From Adiantum capillus-veneris (Eukaryota > Streptophyta > Polypodiopsida > Polypodiales > Pteridaceae), in the NCBI GenBank assembly GCA_014529385.2, contig CM043947.1, forward strand, positions 118,833,273 to 118,897,272: 64,000 bases of DNA, read 5' to 3'. This document shows positions 9,916-23,905 of the stretch, piece after piece; position 1 is the stretch's first letter, and each line of letters opens with the position of its first letter. Below the pieces are notes generated by a model. That model worked only from the letters and a program-made list of their open reading frames with translations, searched no databases and had not been told where the DNA came from. Both the position numbers and the translations under genes were made by a program.

Positions 9916-12588
9916 GTGTTAAATCACTCGTGCGTCTATGTACTCTCTTTAGTTCACATTGCATAGCAAAAGGGCGTGTCACGTCACATTCAATGGCGAA
10001 AAAGAACTAAAAATACCTAGTAGTATATTTATAATTGACTTCTCACATTTAAACCTACATTGGCACTAAACAGGTTGAATTACACATTTTAGAAAAATTA
10101 TCATGTTGTCAATAAGCTGAATGAGTTCACCTTGATGGTTTTCATAGCAATGCAGTCCATGTCACTGTGACTGATTTTCCCTAATTCTCTCATGTTTTTA
10201 CTCAGGCTAGACTTGTAAAGACCTTGGATACATTCACTTCTTCGTCCTCCCATGATTTCTAACTATCACGCTTTTGCTTTGCAATTGCTTTTAAAGTTTT
10301 CTTTTTAAATACATGATCTCATACAGGTGATAAGAGTATAGGTTTCTAGAATTTTTGAATAGATATAATAGTTGGTTGTTAGACAAAGCCAAAAAGGTTT
10401 CATAGTCTTCTGTTGATGTGGTTATGTATTTACACAATTGTGTATGTAGGTGTGTTGGTTATAGAATTACGTGTTTTGCGAGGCCTCTCTTTTGCGAGGC
10501 CTCTCTGTGTATGTATCATTAACTTATATAACAATATACCTAAGGTATGTGATGCCTTGGGAGCAAAAGCTTATGACATGTAGCACTATATGAGAACAAT
10601 AGGTATCAAGAGTAGATCTTCTTACTTTGCACAAAATGTCTAAAATATGTAGAACCTTTACCAAACTCTTTGCACTAATATAGATGTTCATGCAGTATAG
10701 ATGTTTATATCATGTGAACACACTTGCATAAACATACATGCACATTCAAAACTAAATAGGGCCTGCTCACCAACGGATGAAAAAAGTGGACCTTCATGTG
10801 TAGGAGACGTCTTCAATATCTTTCCTGCGCCACGGTTGAGCGGAGCATGCATGCTAGAACACAATGAAAGGGGGTGTGTCACCAAAGCTGTCAGTTAGGT
10901 GCACGGGTGTGTTGGGCTAGTAGTTGCCAATGCTTCCCTTTTTGCACTTTTTTACTGGCACATGCATGAAATAGGTGCATGTGTGCGTGCATACACACAC
11001 ACACAGCTGGATAAAGGTTCTCGCCACCATCCCCTGCATGCTTTCTACTACAATCTGTTGTCCCAAGTGTTTCCCTTGTCGACTTAGCGCGTGCATGATC
11101 ATGCCACATATATTGTCTTTGCGAGGAAGACACATTGAGAATGCTGCTAAATATTTGTTGTTCGATGGCATCAACTTTGAATATGTATAGTATTGAAGTT
11201 TGCAACCTGGAGCAACTCACAAGAATTCTTTGCACTAACATACGACACTACATCATGTAGATCATCACCAACATCAACAATATTATAACACTTATCATCT
11301 TCCCTTAGAGAACGGGGCTCAAAATTTACTTCTATAGCTACTACGTGAAGCTCCTTTTAGGTTTGGTATGACACAATTTATGGGGTTGCCGCATTTAGTT
11401 GCAGTAGTTGTGTGCTGGATTAATATAGTGCCTTTAGTGTATTTTTAAGGACAAAAATTCAAAATTCTCGTATGATGTGGAGGATCACCTTGACGAAAAT
11501 CGGCTGAATTTGGAGGATTTTAGTGCAAAACTGATAAAAATCCTAAAATTTTAACCAAAACTAGGTGATTTTCAATGGGTTCCTTTTTCCATTGGTTCAC
11601 ATAAAGTTTTTGGTGAGCACTGGTTGTAATGTGTAGGGTTTTTGTTGCAGACAATACTTGTGCTAATATTGTTGGGATGACTGTCGACGATGTCTCCCCT
11701 ATGATGCACGACTTCTTGTCCCTGAGCACGTCATTTATCTTTACTTATGTGCCTGTCATATCATTGGTGGGGGTCTCCTTTCATAGACGTGTAGCCAGTT
11801 GTATTATTAACGTGGAAGGTCGCAACTGAAGTCCAATACGTTGTTGAGGGCAACTTATGACGATGGTGCTTGCCTGCACAAACGAAGGCGGGAGACCCAC
11901 ACATATCTAATTGTTGACCTTGTAGATTTCAAAGCTTTGTTGGTTTTGCTAGCGAGTACTCGGAGCTGTGATCTCCTAGTTGAGGAATCAGCATACGCCA
12001 TAGGTTCCCATGCCGCTGTGGTTGGCGCGGTTGTGCACCGCCAGTCAAAATAACACCATCTGTCGAACACAGAGTAGTACCCCTCAGCCACCTCACTTCC
12101 TATTGTGTACCTGAGGATTTTGTTTCTTGTATGTCGTCGTAAATGCATCTTGTAGACTTCTAATTGTGCCTGCTGCTCATTCTACACAGTACTATAACTG
12201 TTGTGCAACCGCATGACAAAAAAGTTATTTCAACCTTTGCCTCCACTAATTATCCCACCACCGTTTCTCCATTTCAGATGACCTACCCTACTCACCTCTT
12301 TCGTTGCCTAATTGGGACGATCATCTCCGTGATGGCTGTTAGCTAAAGTCCACCTGCAAATGTGACCACCTCCTCGGCCCTTCTGTCCTTGATCGCCTCT
12401 TGCTGCTCTCCGCGACGTTTTAGGCCGGGCTACGAAATTGACGGGTATGATGTGCTTTCTTGGAAGTTAGAAGAGTTTATCCAAGAAGCTAGGTGTCTTG
12501 CTCGCTTTCTCTCTCACTCATATATACCCAAAAGGACGTCGAAACTCACCGGATGTAGCAAAGTTTGACACATGGCACTGGAAAACCA
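9915..12588. other. No recognisable gene
   Basis: Several 60-116 codon frames occur on both strands (for example 10,701-11,241 and 11,629-12,148) but they overlap on opposite strands and show no domain. A short direct duplication, TTTTGCGAGGCCTCTCT, is at about 10,476-10,507. Confidence 0.4.
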
Positions 12589-13161
12589 GATTGGAAAAAT
12601 TACCAAAATACCCCTCTAATTTGTGAAAATTCCTAAAATTTGTGAGAATTCCTAAAACACGCCTAACATTTCAAAAATTCACAAAACACCCTTATATTTT
12701 GGTTAGATTGGGAATATTACCAAAATACCCCTCTAATTTGTGAAAATACACCTAAAATTTCAAAAATTCACAAAACACCCTTATACCTATTTTGGTTGGG
12801 TTGATCAAGATTTTCTAATCATTTATATTCTTTTTTGACAATTGAGATTCGTTTTTGAGTGCGTAGCATGTAATTTGTCACAAATTATCCTGCAAAAAAG
12901 GAAACTGTGTTAAAAATTATGAAGCAATTCATCTCCAAAGCGTAGCTAGATAACCAACTCAAATTCTTGTTATAGCATCTTGTATTGATAGACAATCAAT
13001 CTTCTTATGGAAAACTACAAAAAGTTTTATCTTTGGAGAAATTTAATCTCACAACCATTGTGTTTTTTGGAAATTTGGAAAATTTGAAATGCATTTTGGG
13101 AATTTATGAAAGAGTATTTGGGAATTTATGAAATTTGACGGGTATTTTGGGAATTTCCAAA
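12589..13161. repeat. AT-rich foldback / MITE-like element with internal tandem repeat
   Basis: The left end (TTGGAAAAATTACCAAAATA, about 12,589) is an inverted match to the right end (TATTTTGGGAATTTCCAAAA, about 13,143-13,162). The left half also contains a direct repeat of about 120 bp: ATTACCAAAATACCCCTCT occurs at about 12,599 and 12,716, each followed by an ACAAAACACCCTTATA block. The right half has two copies of TTTGGGAATTTATGAAA. No clear target duplication was found, so the mobile-element reading is an inference. Confidence 0.45.
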
Positions 13162-13244
13162 AAGTAGATTTTCGCTATATTATTTTGGCCTTACATCTTA
13201 ATATATCTATTATCATTTTTGTCTCAATTGTCAACTTCGGCTTG

Positions 13245-13245
<1 letters not shown>

Positions 13246-13283
<38 letters not shown>
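13246..13283. repeat. (CT)n(CA)n microsatellite
   Basis: Short compound dinucleotide tract. Confidence 0.95.
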
Positions 13284-13312
13284 TTTCTCTTGTGAGAATA
13301 CACAAACAGGGG

Positions 13313-13315
<3 letters not shown>

Positions 13316-13364
<49 letters not shown>
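13316..13364. repeat. (CT)n microsatellite
   Basis: About 24 CT units; lies opposite in strand sense to the (GA)n tract at 13,475-13,515, so the two can pair as an inverted repeat. Confidence 0.95.
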
Positions 13365-13368
<4 letters not shown>

Positions 13369-13472
13369 GCCAGTGGGCAACGCCTTTAGGTTGTTGCAGC
13401 AGGAGACAGATCCCTTACCTTCGCTTCTTGCATTTCGCGGCCGATTTCCTTTCTGTATGCTCATCATTGAAC

Positions 13473-13474
<2 letters not shown>

Positions 13475-13515
<41 letters not shown>
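13475..13515. repeat. (GA)n microsatellite
   Basis: About 20 GA units, 110 bp after a (CT)n tract of similar length. Together they could form a hairpin. Confidence 0.95.
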
Positions 13516-13518
<3 letters not shown>

Positions 13519-13871
13519 TGCAATAGAGCTGGACCGGACCTGCAAATCTCATTGTCAGTCTCTCTCTCTTGAAGATGTCGCAGTCAGTCACCGGTGGCGC
13601 TCACTGTGTGTGTGTCGCGCTCGTTGTCTCGCCGGGCTGACTTGTGAGACTCAGAGCACACTCGCCGTCTCCCCTCACTCAGGCGAGTATGGCCAGATGA
13701 AACAAATTGCACCCACATGGCCTCCTGAATTATACTCTCCTTCATCTATGGTAAAGAAAGTTGGGTTCTAACCGTTAAGATGCCACCATAAATATTCTAT
13801 ATGGTAAGATTACAACAAATGATATTGTGGTTCTGCTCTTTATATGTTGTGACTTGTTTTTATAAAAAAAA
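13516..13871. other. No gene seen
   Basis: Unassigned sequence between a microsatellite and a foldback element. Confidence 0.4.
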
Positions 13872-13993
13872 CCTAGGCCGCCCTCGTTACTAATTGACAC
13901 CTCCTTTTGGGAGATGGGATCAATGGCTCATGATCATTGGTTGATCCCACCTCCCTAGGGAGGTGTCAAATTAGTGACAAGGGTAGGCCACCC
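13872..13993. repeat. Short foldback hairpin element (about 122 bp)
   Basis: Arms 13,872-13,926 and 13,939-13,993 are near-complementary around a 12-nt centre (CTCATGATCATT). Matching pieces: TTGACACCTCC with GGAGGTGTCAA, GGGATCAA with TTGATCCC, CTAGGCCGCCC with the GGGTAGGCC end. It is flanked by A-rich runs. The form suits a foldback MITE or a small-RNA precursor. No target duplication could be fixed. Confidence 0.6.
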
Positions 13994-14656
13994 AAAAAAT
14001 TTGAGATATGTTATTTTAAGCCTTTGGACCTCACTAGAGAGAAAGAGAGCATATGCAATGATCTATGAAAAATGTACATGGGGTGAGCTAACAAGGATAA
14101 TGAAGGAAGTAGAATAGGTAACGTTACAAAACCTCTACTGATTTTCTTATTTATCATGCTCCAAGTTATCATCATGGGTGTGTCGGGGAGTCTACTACCA
14201 TCGCTGGTCTTCGTTGGGGTCTATTGGTGAAGTTTCTATGTTTTGAAGTACTCCTTTGAGCGAGAAGCCTTTGATTCATGTTTTTTTCTTGCTTATATTT
14301 TCCATACATTTGTGGGAGCATGTGTATTTGCATGTAGTGTATTAATGACATGTACATATGTGCCTTTTTATCATTTTTTACACGCATGCATATATGTTTT
14401 TTATGTTTTTTCTTATAAATATATATGAGTGTGTAATAGCCTTTGGTGCATAGATATGCATGCATGTTTGGGTGTGCATAAGTTTATGGAAGAGAGGGAA
14501 TGGGTGTGCATGAATGAGAGAGAGAGAGAGAGAGAGAATATGAGGGATAGAAAAATTGTAAATATGGTAGTAGATGGTGACTAGAGATGGGGATGGTGTG
14601 TGTATGTGTGTGCGCACGGATAGGGGGTGTGTGTGCGTGTGTTTCCACAAGAGAGA
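13994..14656. other. No gene; short GA tract at 14,513-14,537
   Basis: AT-rich and low in complexity. Overlapping frames on both strands at 14,172-14,650 reflect TATG/CATA-rich sequence. Confidence 0.4.
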
Positions 14657-15046
14657 GAAAAATAGCTCTCAAGAAGGGAAGAGTGTTAGAGAGCATGAGG
14701 AAGGGTGTGTGGAGAAGGAGAATGTGAGTGGCTTCGATAGGGTGGATGGGTGTTGTTATTCTAATTAGACTAAGTAGACACAAAAGAATACCACGTTCAA
14801 ACGACAGAAAAGACAACTGGCTCCAAACAATAAGAAAGTATATAGACAAAAAGAAAAATAGCTCTCAAGAAGGGAAGAGTGTGAGAGAGCATGAGAAGGG
14901 GTGTGTGGAGAGGGAGAATGTGAGTGGCTTGGATAGGGTGGATGGGTGTTGTTATTCTAATTACACTAATTAGACACAAAAGAATACCATGTTCAAAAGA
15001 CAGTTGGCTCCAAACAATAAGAAAGTATAAGAAAGTGTATAGACAG
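14657..15046. repeat. Tandem duplication, 196-bp unit
   Basis: Copy 1 is 14,657-14,852 and copy 2 is 14,853-15,046. Both begin GAAAAATAGCTCTCAAGAAG and share GGTGGATGGGTGTTGTTATT and TTGGCTCCAAACAATAAG. They differ by about a dozen substitutions and small indels. Confidence 0.9.

Positions 15047-17464
<2,418 letters not shown>

Positions 17465-17524
<60 letters not shown>
17465..17524. repeat. (CT)n microsatellite
   Basis: About 30 CT units, just upstream of an LTR-end/PBS relic. Confidence 0.97.
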
Positions 17525-17530
<6 letters not shown>

Positions 17531-17588
17531 CTACTTCTCACTCTCCACACACGCACCGCATTCGTGCACTCACAATTGGTATCAATGC
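17525..17588 (+). repeat. Relic copia-type LTR end with primer binding site
   Basis: CACTCACA, then AT, then TGGTATCAATGC. The last is two changes from the initiator-Met tRNA primer site TGGTATCAGAGC. The copia element at 37,024 has the same arrangement (ACTCATCA, AT, TGGTATCAGAGC) and a similar CT/CACA-rich LTR end. This is therefore probably the 3' edge of a related 5' LTR. Its start and a partner LTR were not found. Confidence 0.45.
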
Positions 17589-19075
17589 TTTGGCTTTGTG
17601 ACAGATGGAGTGCTATAGAGAAGTGAGCTTTCGGCTATCGTGAGCTCGCTTTTAGTGGAAGCTTGAGATTGGTGAGAAACCACCCGATCTGTGCTCACGA
17701 AAGCTTGAGAGACATTCCCAATCTTGAGAGGAGGGTGTATCACAAGTGTGTATGCTTTTTTGCAACCATACTTGCAGGAAGAATGCAAATTTTCATTTTC
17801 GTAGGTCATTTTTTGGGCTCCAAAGCAGGTTTTTTGCATAACTTTTGCATACGGAATGCAATTTATGAAAGGTTAGGGTGTAACCTGGGGTTTTGGCATG
17901 CTCCGGACACAATGGTTGTCCATTTGGAGTGATTCAGACCTATAAAATTTCTATAGCAACAACTGTTTATTGTGTATCGAGGATTCCACACATGCTTTGC
18001 TCTCGGATGTGAGAGTGGTATTGGCTGCAAGTTTGCTCACAAGTGGGAGGATACGATGTATGATCTGTGTGGTCTAATACTCAGGGAGACTCATATGATT
18101 TACGTTTGAGCTCAACAATGTATGCCTCGAGCTTCTTTTTTGGCAGTCACAGGTAGAGCAAGTATTTGTGTCTAGATTTGCAGGTGTTCGCATTGATGTA
18201 TACAAAGTGTGGATATTGGTGCATGCATTTGAAGTGCGGTTTGATGCGCTTTGGTTTCTCATGGTTTTGAGTGTACAATCACTTTGGTTAACTAGTTTTG
18301 TAGCCGTTTTTCTGACGAAACTCTGGCAAAATTTTCTTGGCAATTTTAGGTGCATCGTTGCTGCGATCAAGATTGCAATTTCTTATAGCACTCAAGATTT
18401 GCATGCAGTGTTTTCCCTTTTGGGTGGTGCATTGCAAGCGTGTTTTTCTCTACATTTTTTGTTTTGAGCCGTGAGTGCTCGGCCATTTGGAGCTTCCAGT
18501 TTTGACTTCTAGCAATGTGCTATCCAAATCAATTGGCAATGACTTGGAGCTACAACTACAGATCCCATCATACTTATCAAGAGAATATCCTACATTCAAG
18601 TAAACAAAAAATCTTCAACAAAAGCAATGGAAAAATGAAGAATGGCCTTCAATGACAAGCAATGGCAAATTCAGTAAGCGAGCTACACACAACAACCATA
18701 TGTAGCTCACACAATGATTTTACATTGGCTACCTATTGCAGACAACTCAAGTTGCAGTGGACCTTGACAGAAAACCCATCATAAAGTCCACACCACAAAG
18801 AGGATCAGTTCTACAAACTCAAACACATCAAAATACATCTTCACGGCAGACAACACTGGCAACAAAGAGGAGAATGCAAAATAAGAAGAAACACTGCCTT
18901 GACAATCAAAGCTCAAATCGAGTATCAACAACACGACCGATATGCATCACTCAAGGAAGGGGGGGCGTCATCAACAACAACGCACTTCCCAAGCTGAAGA
19001 CCAATGTTAAAGACAACGCTGAAGACAACCCTATGACAAGATTGCACAAGGTCGTGTCAAGGGAGGACACGATTT
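17589..19075. other. No recognisable gene; possible element interior
   Basis: Between a PBS-like site and a PPT-like site, so it may be the interior of a non-autonomous LTR element. Frames at 17,663-17,932, 18,168-18,467 and 18,736-19,077 (the last basic and Asn/Thr/Gln-rich) carry no recognised retroelement motif. The two flanking LTR pieces do not look alike, so they may belong to different elements. Confidence 0.3.
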
Positions 19076-19500
19076 AGGAAGGGGGGAATGTAAGAGATAG
19101 ATCAAATGGGTGTCCACCTGGTCGAACACATAGTCGGACACCACATTTGTAATTTATTACTTTGTCGAGCTAGTGTCGTGATACTCTATGCAAGTCCTGA
19201 TTCTAGAGTAGCAGGTCTTTCCCTAATGTAATTCTATCATGCCATTTATAAAAGTCCATGTGAATAGGCCACTAGCCATTGAGAATTCCCTAGGTATAAA
19301 TGTCAACAACCTTAATGTGAAAGGAAGGCTTATCTTTAATGAAGAAAGAGCTCTTATGTACGTACGCTCAAGCTACGAAGCAACTCCAACTTGTAATCAT
19401 CGCAGCTAATGAATGTCTAATCATATTTTAGTTTTGAAACTTGCATGTGTTCCTCTCTCTTTACTTTTTCATTTAAGTGTAAGCATTGTCAGTTTTGTTG
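19076..19500 (+). repeat. Polypurine tract and LTR-like start
   Basis: AGGAAGGGGGGAA (19,076-19,088) directly precedes TGTAAGAGATAG, the usual PPT-TG junction of a 3' LTR. TATA-like boxes follow (TTTATAAAAG about 19,243, GGTATAAATG about 19,293). The 3' end is not resolved and the coordinate given is approximate. Confidence 0.4.
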
Positions 19501-20654
19501 TGGTTCGCGACTATGCATTAGTGAGCCTTAATTACATATTTGAGTGCCTAAATCATTATATTTAGTCGTTTTGACCATAGGACAATGTTCCTAAACCATA
19601 GGGTGACCTTTCTGGACTGATCTGTTGCAGTTTTCAGGACCTTTTTTATGATGGATCGTGATTTTGGTACCTTGTCGGATTGCGACTGGACTTGGTAGGA
19701 TAGTGCCCCTAGGTGTCTTAGACCTCCTCCTAATGTTTTGTTGCATTTTGAGTCCGTTTGAGTGCCGAAATGGCATTGTCGTGTCGTGGAACGTGCATAA
19801 TGTGAAAATAAAAATATCTACTTCACTCTTTATGTTTTTAATGTGTGGGGCCAAATGCTACAATGTGTAGAGTGTGATATATGTGAAAACGGATGCCATT
19901 GTTGTAGGCGTGTACATACCTTGCCGGGTAGGCGAGCCGGGGACGTGGCACCGTGGCATGCCTAATTTTTCTTAGTAAAAATAGTGTTTTGAAGTGGCAC
20001 GCTCGTTTTGCCTAGAAAGTTCAATGTGGACGATCTTGGCCAAAAATACCAGATTTCATACACGGACGTAAAAGACGTGTCCAAAGTCTTTACCAAGTGG
20101 GAAAATGAGGTTCAAGATGAAATTTGAACCCAATGGATTTGTCCACAAATTTAGGGATTTTTTCCAACTCCTTTGGGCTTTTCACGAACAAAAAGGGATA
20201 TTTTTAGGCAAAAATAGCTAAAAATGGTCAAAAATAGCTAACAAATGCCACATCAACAATGGTTTCATTAATGCTCAAGTAAAGAGGGAAGTTTTAGAGC
20301 CAAGAATCAGCTCATTTGGGCATATAATCAAGGAGATACACCCAATCCAAGACAGGGTGCTATGTAGTCCCGTGCTACTTCCACTACATGGTTGAGGCTG
20401 TGAGGCCTCCAATTAGGGTTTCCCCTCCTCAAATAACTACTTGGGCTTCTCCAATGAAGTACTGAAGCTTACATGAAATGGTCACGATGAGAAATCGAAG
20501 CATCACTTTAGGGTTTTTACCAAGTCGAATGAGCACTACATCTGTGCAATTGGGAGCGAAGCTACACCTAATCTTCATACACACAGGAGTTTTGAGTTAG
20601 TATTGTTCTTTTTCAAAGTGGAGATTTCATGGATGGGCTTTTTTTCTATTTGTT
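19501..20654. other. No gene seen; leader region of gypsy-1 possible
   Basis: Unassigned. It could hold the lost LTR and leader of gypsy-1, whose gag begins at 20,655, but no PBS was recognised. Confidence 0.35.
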
Positions 20655-21777
20655 TTGGCTTCAAATCATCAATGTCTTGCTTGTGGTGAAGAAAATGGAT
20701 CATTAAAAGTTAAAGATGTAACAAAGTATCTTTGTGGATATGTACAGGAGATAGAGCTTCATCGAGTGTCCGAAGCAGAGATGGTGCAAAGTTTTGAACT
20801 AGTTGTAAGGGGAATTAGAAACGAGCATGGGGCTACTTGGGAAGCATTCAAATTAGCCTTGAAAGAAGAGTATTTAAAGGAAGATTTTGAAAGGGTAACA
20901 AAGAGGACTTTTTTAGAGTGGGTAGTTCGGCCAAAAGAGGGACTTTTGCCTATCGAACCACTAAGGAAATTTGAACACCGCTATGATCAACTTTCAAGGA
21001 CTAAAAAGGCCATGCTAAACTCAAAGAAGACAGAGCTCTTTTTGCAGGCTATAGGTAAAGAGATCCAAGAGAAGTTAGAGTTGCTACTTGAGGATAAGGA
21101 CGCGGAATAGGGATTGAAGACTGATTGGAATAAGGTCGAAGACACCATTTCGCTGCTAGCTAAGAGGCAACAACAAAGAGACAAGATGATAGTCAATACT
21201 ACTCAAGCCCTAAGTGTTTTTCGAGAGTCCTATAAAGCCTGTGATTGTGGTTCCAGAGAGTGACAAATCCATTCTTGATGCTATTGCTAAAGGAATGCAA
21301 GAGCTAAAGTTAAAGCTTAAAAGGCTAGAAGAGAAGGGGCAATTATCAGGTCAATCTACAAGGCAAAGACCTCAAAGTAGAGAAGGTTTTGTAAATAGAT
21401 ACATATGGTGTGATAGTACTGACCATGGAAGGAGGGATTGTCAAAGATTTAAAGGTGCTTTGACAAAGGAGCTTGTTTTTTTTAAAGATGGCAAAATTCA
21501 CTTAAATGAAACAGGTAAGCTCTTGCGGACAAACTTTGGCAAAGGTGGGATGAAGAAGCAAGCTGAGGACATAGCTACTAGCCATGCCATTTCAATGGTT
21601 GAGGCAGCCACCGATGGGTTGAAGATGGAGCCTATTAAGAAAAAAGGATCATTCAAGGTTGGAGAAAAGGAATCTAATGGTATTGGGGATCTTTGGCCAT
21701 GTGCTATAGAATCTGCTATGAAGGGTAAAATGCCTACAGAGGTTTTACATGAAGCTGTAAAAACTGAATTCGTCTAG
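20655..21777 (+). pseudogene. gypsy-1 gag (decayed)
   Basis: Capsid region of a Ty3/gypsy element: an open frame 20,655-21,110 (helical, with VKDVTKYLCGYVQEIELHRV and a GATWEAFKLALKEEY stretch like Retrotrans_gag), a TAG stop, then a continuing frame and a shift into 21,214-21,777. The second piece has a damaged zinc knuckle, YIWCDSTDHGRRDC: the first Cys of CX2CX4HX4C is Tyr. Gag packages the element's RNA. Stops and shifts make this copy inactive. The start at 20,655 is not an ATG and is only the frame edge. Confidence 0.75.
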
Positions 21778-22400
21778 AAACAGGTTGGAATGACCCTGTA
21801 GATTCTTTGTCAATGCATGCATACATTGCCAAATGTCAAGCCAATGAGGCCATTGTCGAAGAGAAACGTAGGGGCAAGAATGTGGATGAAGGGCCTTCAA
21901 AGCGAGCCACAAGGAGTGGAGGTAGAAATGACACAATGCCTCCTAGATCACCTTCCCAGCAATAGATGCCTGTCCCCAAAATGCTTATGCAATAAGCCTC
22001 TAAAGAAAAGAAGAAGGATGCAACAAAAGCTAAAGCAAAGGGTTTAGCATACAAACTCCAATCTGATATAGAGGTAGCAGCTTATCTCAAAAAGGTTTTG
22101 GAAGAGAGGATTTTGAACAGTAAGGTGGAATTTACCTTGGGTGAGGTCCTTGGAATAGCAAAGAGGGAGTTTCATGAAGAAATAATTGAAATTATAAAGA
22201 GAAAGTGGAAGTCTCTTACTGAATCTATCCATGTACAAGGTGAAGAAGAGACTTTAAATGCACAAGGAGTACAGGTTTATGGCGAGCAAGGTGATGAAAC
22301 TATTGTTGGATGCTACAAGTCTAGGGGAGGAGTAAAACAAGTTCGCTTCTTGGATGTGATCAAGATGAAGTTGAGACCACTCACAAGAGTTACTATTTGA
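21778..22400 (+). pseudogene. gypsy-1 DUF4100-like segment
   Basis: After shifts and stops, the reading continues with LAYKLQSDIEVAAYLKKVLE, then VEFTLGEVLGIAKREFHEEI and IEIIKRK. This matches DUF4100, a domain of unknown role found between gag and protease in a lineage of Ty3/gypsy-like polyproteins. It identifies the lineage of gypsy-1. Several stops (for example before 21,960) show decay. Confidence 0.65.
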
Positions 22401-22919
22401 AAAGTCATTGGGCAAGAGCAACTACTGAGACCTTGGTAAAAGTGGGAGGCTTAGAAGAGCCATACATTGCGTTGATAGATCATGGGTTGGAAATTAACCT
22501 GATGTCAAAGACTCTTTATCAAAAAAGGAAAATGGCCAATTGATATAAATCATGGACGGATGATTCGTACAGCAAACAACTCATCAGGGGAGTTGTATGG
22601 AGCTTGTCCAAATGTAAAGGTGCCCATAGGGAATGTGCAAGATGACCAAAACTTCCTTGTACAGGAGATGTATACATACCCTCCTATCCTTGGGCAGCCA
22701 TACATCATTGCTAATTGCATGGAAACCAAGGTGATGGATGACAGGTCAGCTTATGCTAGGATAAGGAGCAGGGATGGGAAGCCTTCAATACAGTCCCTTA
22801 CTGTTTATGTGGACCATGAAAGCAACCGTGAAAGTCTTAGAGAGAAACCCTTGCCAAAGGCAAAGAAAGAATTCAAGGATTATAGGGATATGAGGTATTT
22901 TGTCCATGTACCATTGTAG
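22401..22919 (+). pseudogene. gypsy-1 aspartic protease (decayed)
   Basis: YIALIDHGLEINLMSKTLY holds the D-H-G catalytic turn that this lineage uses where most retropepsins have DSG/DTG. It is followed, after a one-base shift in an A-run near 22,525, by the frame 22,560-22,919 with TANNSSGELYGACPNVKVPI and the C-terminal flap motif ILGQPY (usual ILGRPW). The protease would cut the element's polyprotein; the frameshift prevents this. Confidence 0.7.
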
Positions 22920-22984
22920 AGCGGGATTGTAGTGGTACAAGAAGAGAGAAGTTCTCGCATGATGTATATGCAAAGGAAACATTT

Positions 22985-23781
22985 TCTACATGTTTTGTAG
23001 GATTATTAGACTATGGATCTATTGATTTTACAAAGTGTGAGGACTAAAAGTTTGACAAAGGCTGAAAGAATACGCTTTGAAGAAATGATTGCCAAACATG
23101 AAAATGATTTTTTTGCATTTGAGCCACATGAGATAGGGTGTGTTGATCCATCCGTTGTTGCTCCTATGTTGATCTTCACTATCCCTCAACGTGAGGCATA
23201 TTTCGATTCCAAAGGCCCATTTTCCAAAACCCATTGAGTTGCTTAATGAAAAATTCAAGATGGGTATTCTGGAGCCTTCATGTGCTCCATATTCAAACAG
23301 GTGGTTCACAGTTCCAAAGAAAATAGTTCTTTACGCTTTATACAGGATATGCAACCCGTCAACAAGGTTAAATTTAGAAATGTGGGTACATGGCCAATTG
23401 TAGATGAATTTGCAGAGGCATTTGCAGGAAGGGCAACATATTCTATGGGAGATCTGTACTCTGGGTATGATCAGTTCCAACTAGCAATGGAAAGCAAGGA
23501 CCTGACTACCATGAGGACACCCTTGGGTCTAGTAAGGATGTGCACCTTACCTCAGGGAGCAATTAATTCAGTTGCACATATGATGAATGGTATGAACAAA
23601 TTCTTACTTGCCTTTCCTTGATGATGTGCCAATCAAAGGATGTGATGTAAGTGATATAGATGTGGCTCTGGACTTGAGGGTGCCAAAAGTATGTGGAAAA
23701 CCATATCAATGATTGTGATAATATCTTGTCAAAGTTGGAAAAAGTGAACCTTACCTTGTACTTGCAAAAGTCAGTGTTTGG
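22985..23781 (+). pseudogene. gypsy-1 reverse transcriptase, 5' part, cut at 23,781
   Basis: Frames 23,013-23,237 and 23,191-23,621 show the linker with LTKAERIRFEEMIAKHENDF and RT blocks: LNEKFKMGILEPSCAPYSNR, the W-V/F-VPKK block, QDMQPVNKV, DLYSGYDQFQLAMESKD and LPQGAINSVAHMM. Next comes a shifted FLDDVPIKG, which holds the DD active site in place of YxDD, and then LYLQKSVFG. There the RT stops inside the thumb region, exactly where the large TIR insertion starts. The rest of this block is found at 58,313. Several frameshifts show that the copy was dead or dying apart from the insertion. Confidence 0.8.
23774..23781. repeat. 8-bp target site duplication, left copy (GTGTTTGG)
   Basis: Identical to 58,313-58,320. 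In gypsy-1 it encodes part of the conserved VFG of the RT thumb. Confidence 0.75.
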
Positions 23782-23796
23782 CCCGGGGGATTCACT
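23782..23796 (+). repeat. Left terminal inverted repeat
   Basis: CCCGGGGGATTCACT; pairs with 58,298-58,312 with two mismatches. Confidence 0.65.
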
Positions 23797-23900
23797 ATGA
23801 ATTTTTATATGGTATCACGTGAGTGTACAAGAGGGGGGTTTTTAGAGGTCAGATGTAAGCATATTACAATAGGGATAGCCCCCCATTATTTCATGCTTGT

Positions 23901-23905
23901 ACCGT
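23901..23905. repeat. gypsy-2 target site duplication, left
   Basis: ACCGT. After the 3' LTR the sequence reads CCGTATGC following the terminal CA, so CCGT is certain and the A is shared with the LTR end. Confidence 0.7.

Noticed and set aside
9254-9982. Open frames of 69-134 codons on both strands
   Set aside because: They are translations of CT/CA microsatellites (runs of SLSLSL, THTHTH, RERERE).
17800-17940. Similarity to the gypsy-2 LTR around CTGGGGTTTTGG.....TCCGGAC
   Set aside because: Only a short patchy match; too weak to call an LTR relic without an alignment.
23826-23905. Possible start of gypsy-2 before 23,906
   Set aside because: The repeat shared with the 3' LTR begins exactly at TGTCAGG (23,906); the bases before it belong to the TIR element.
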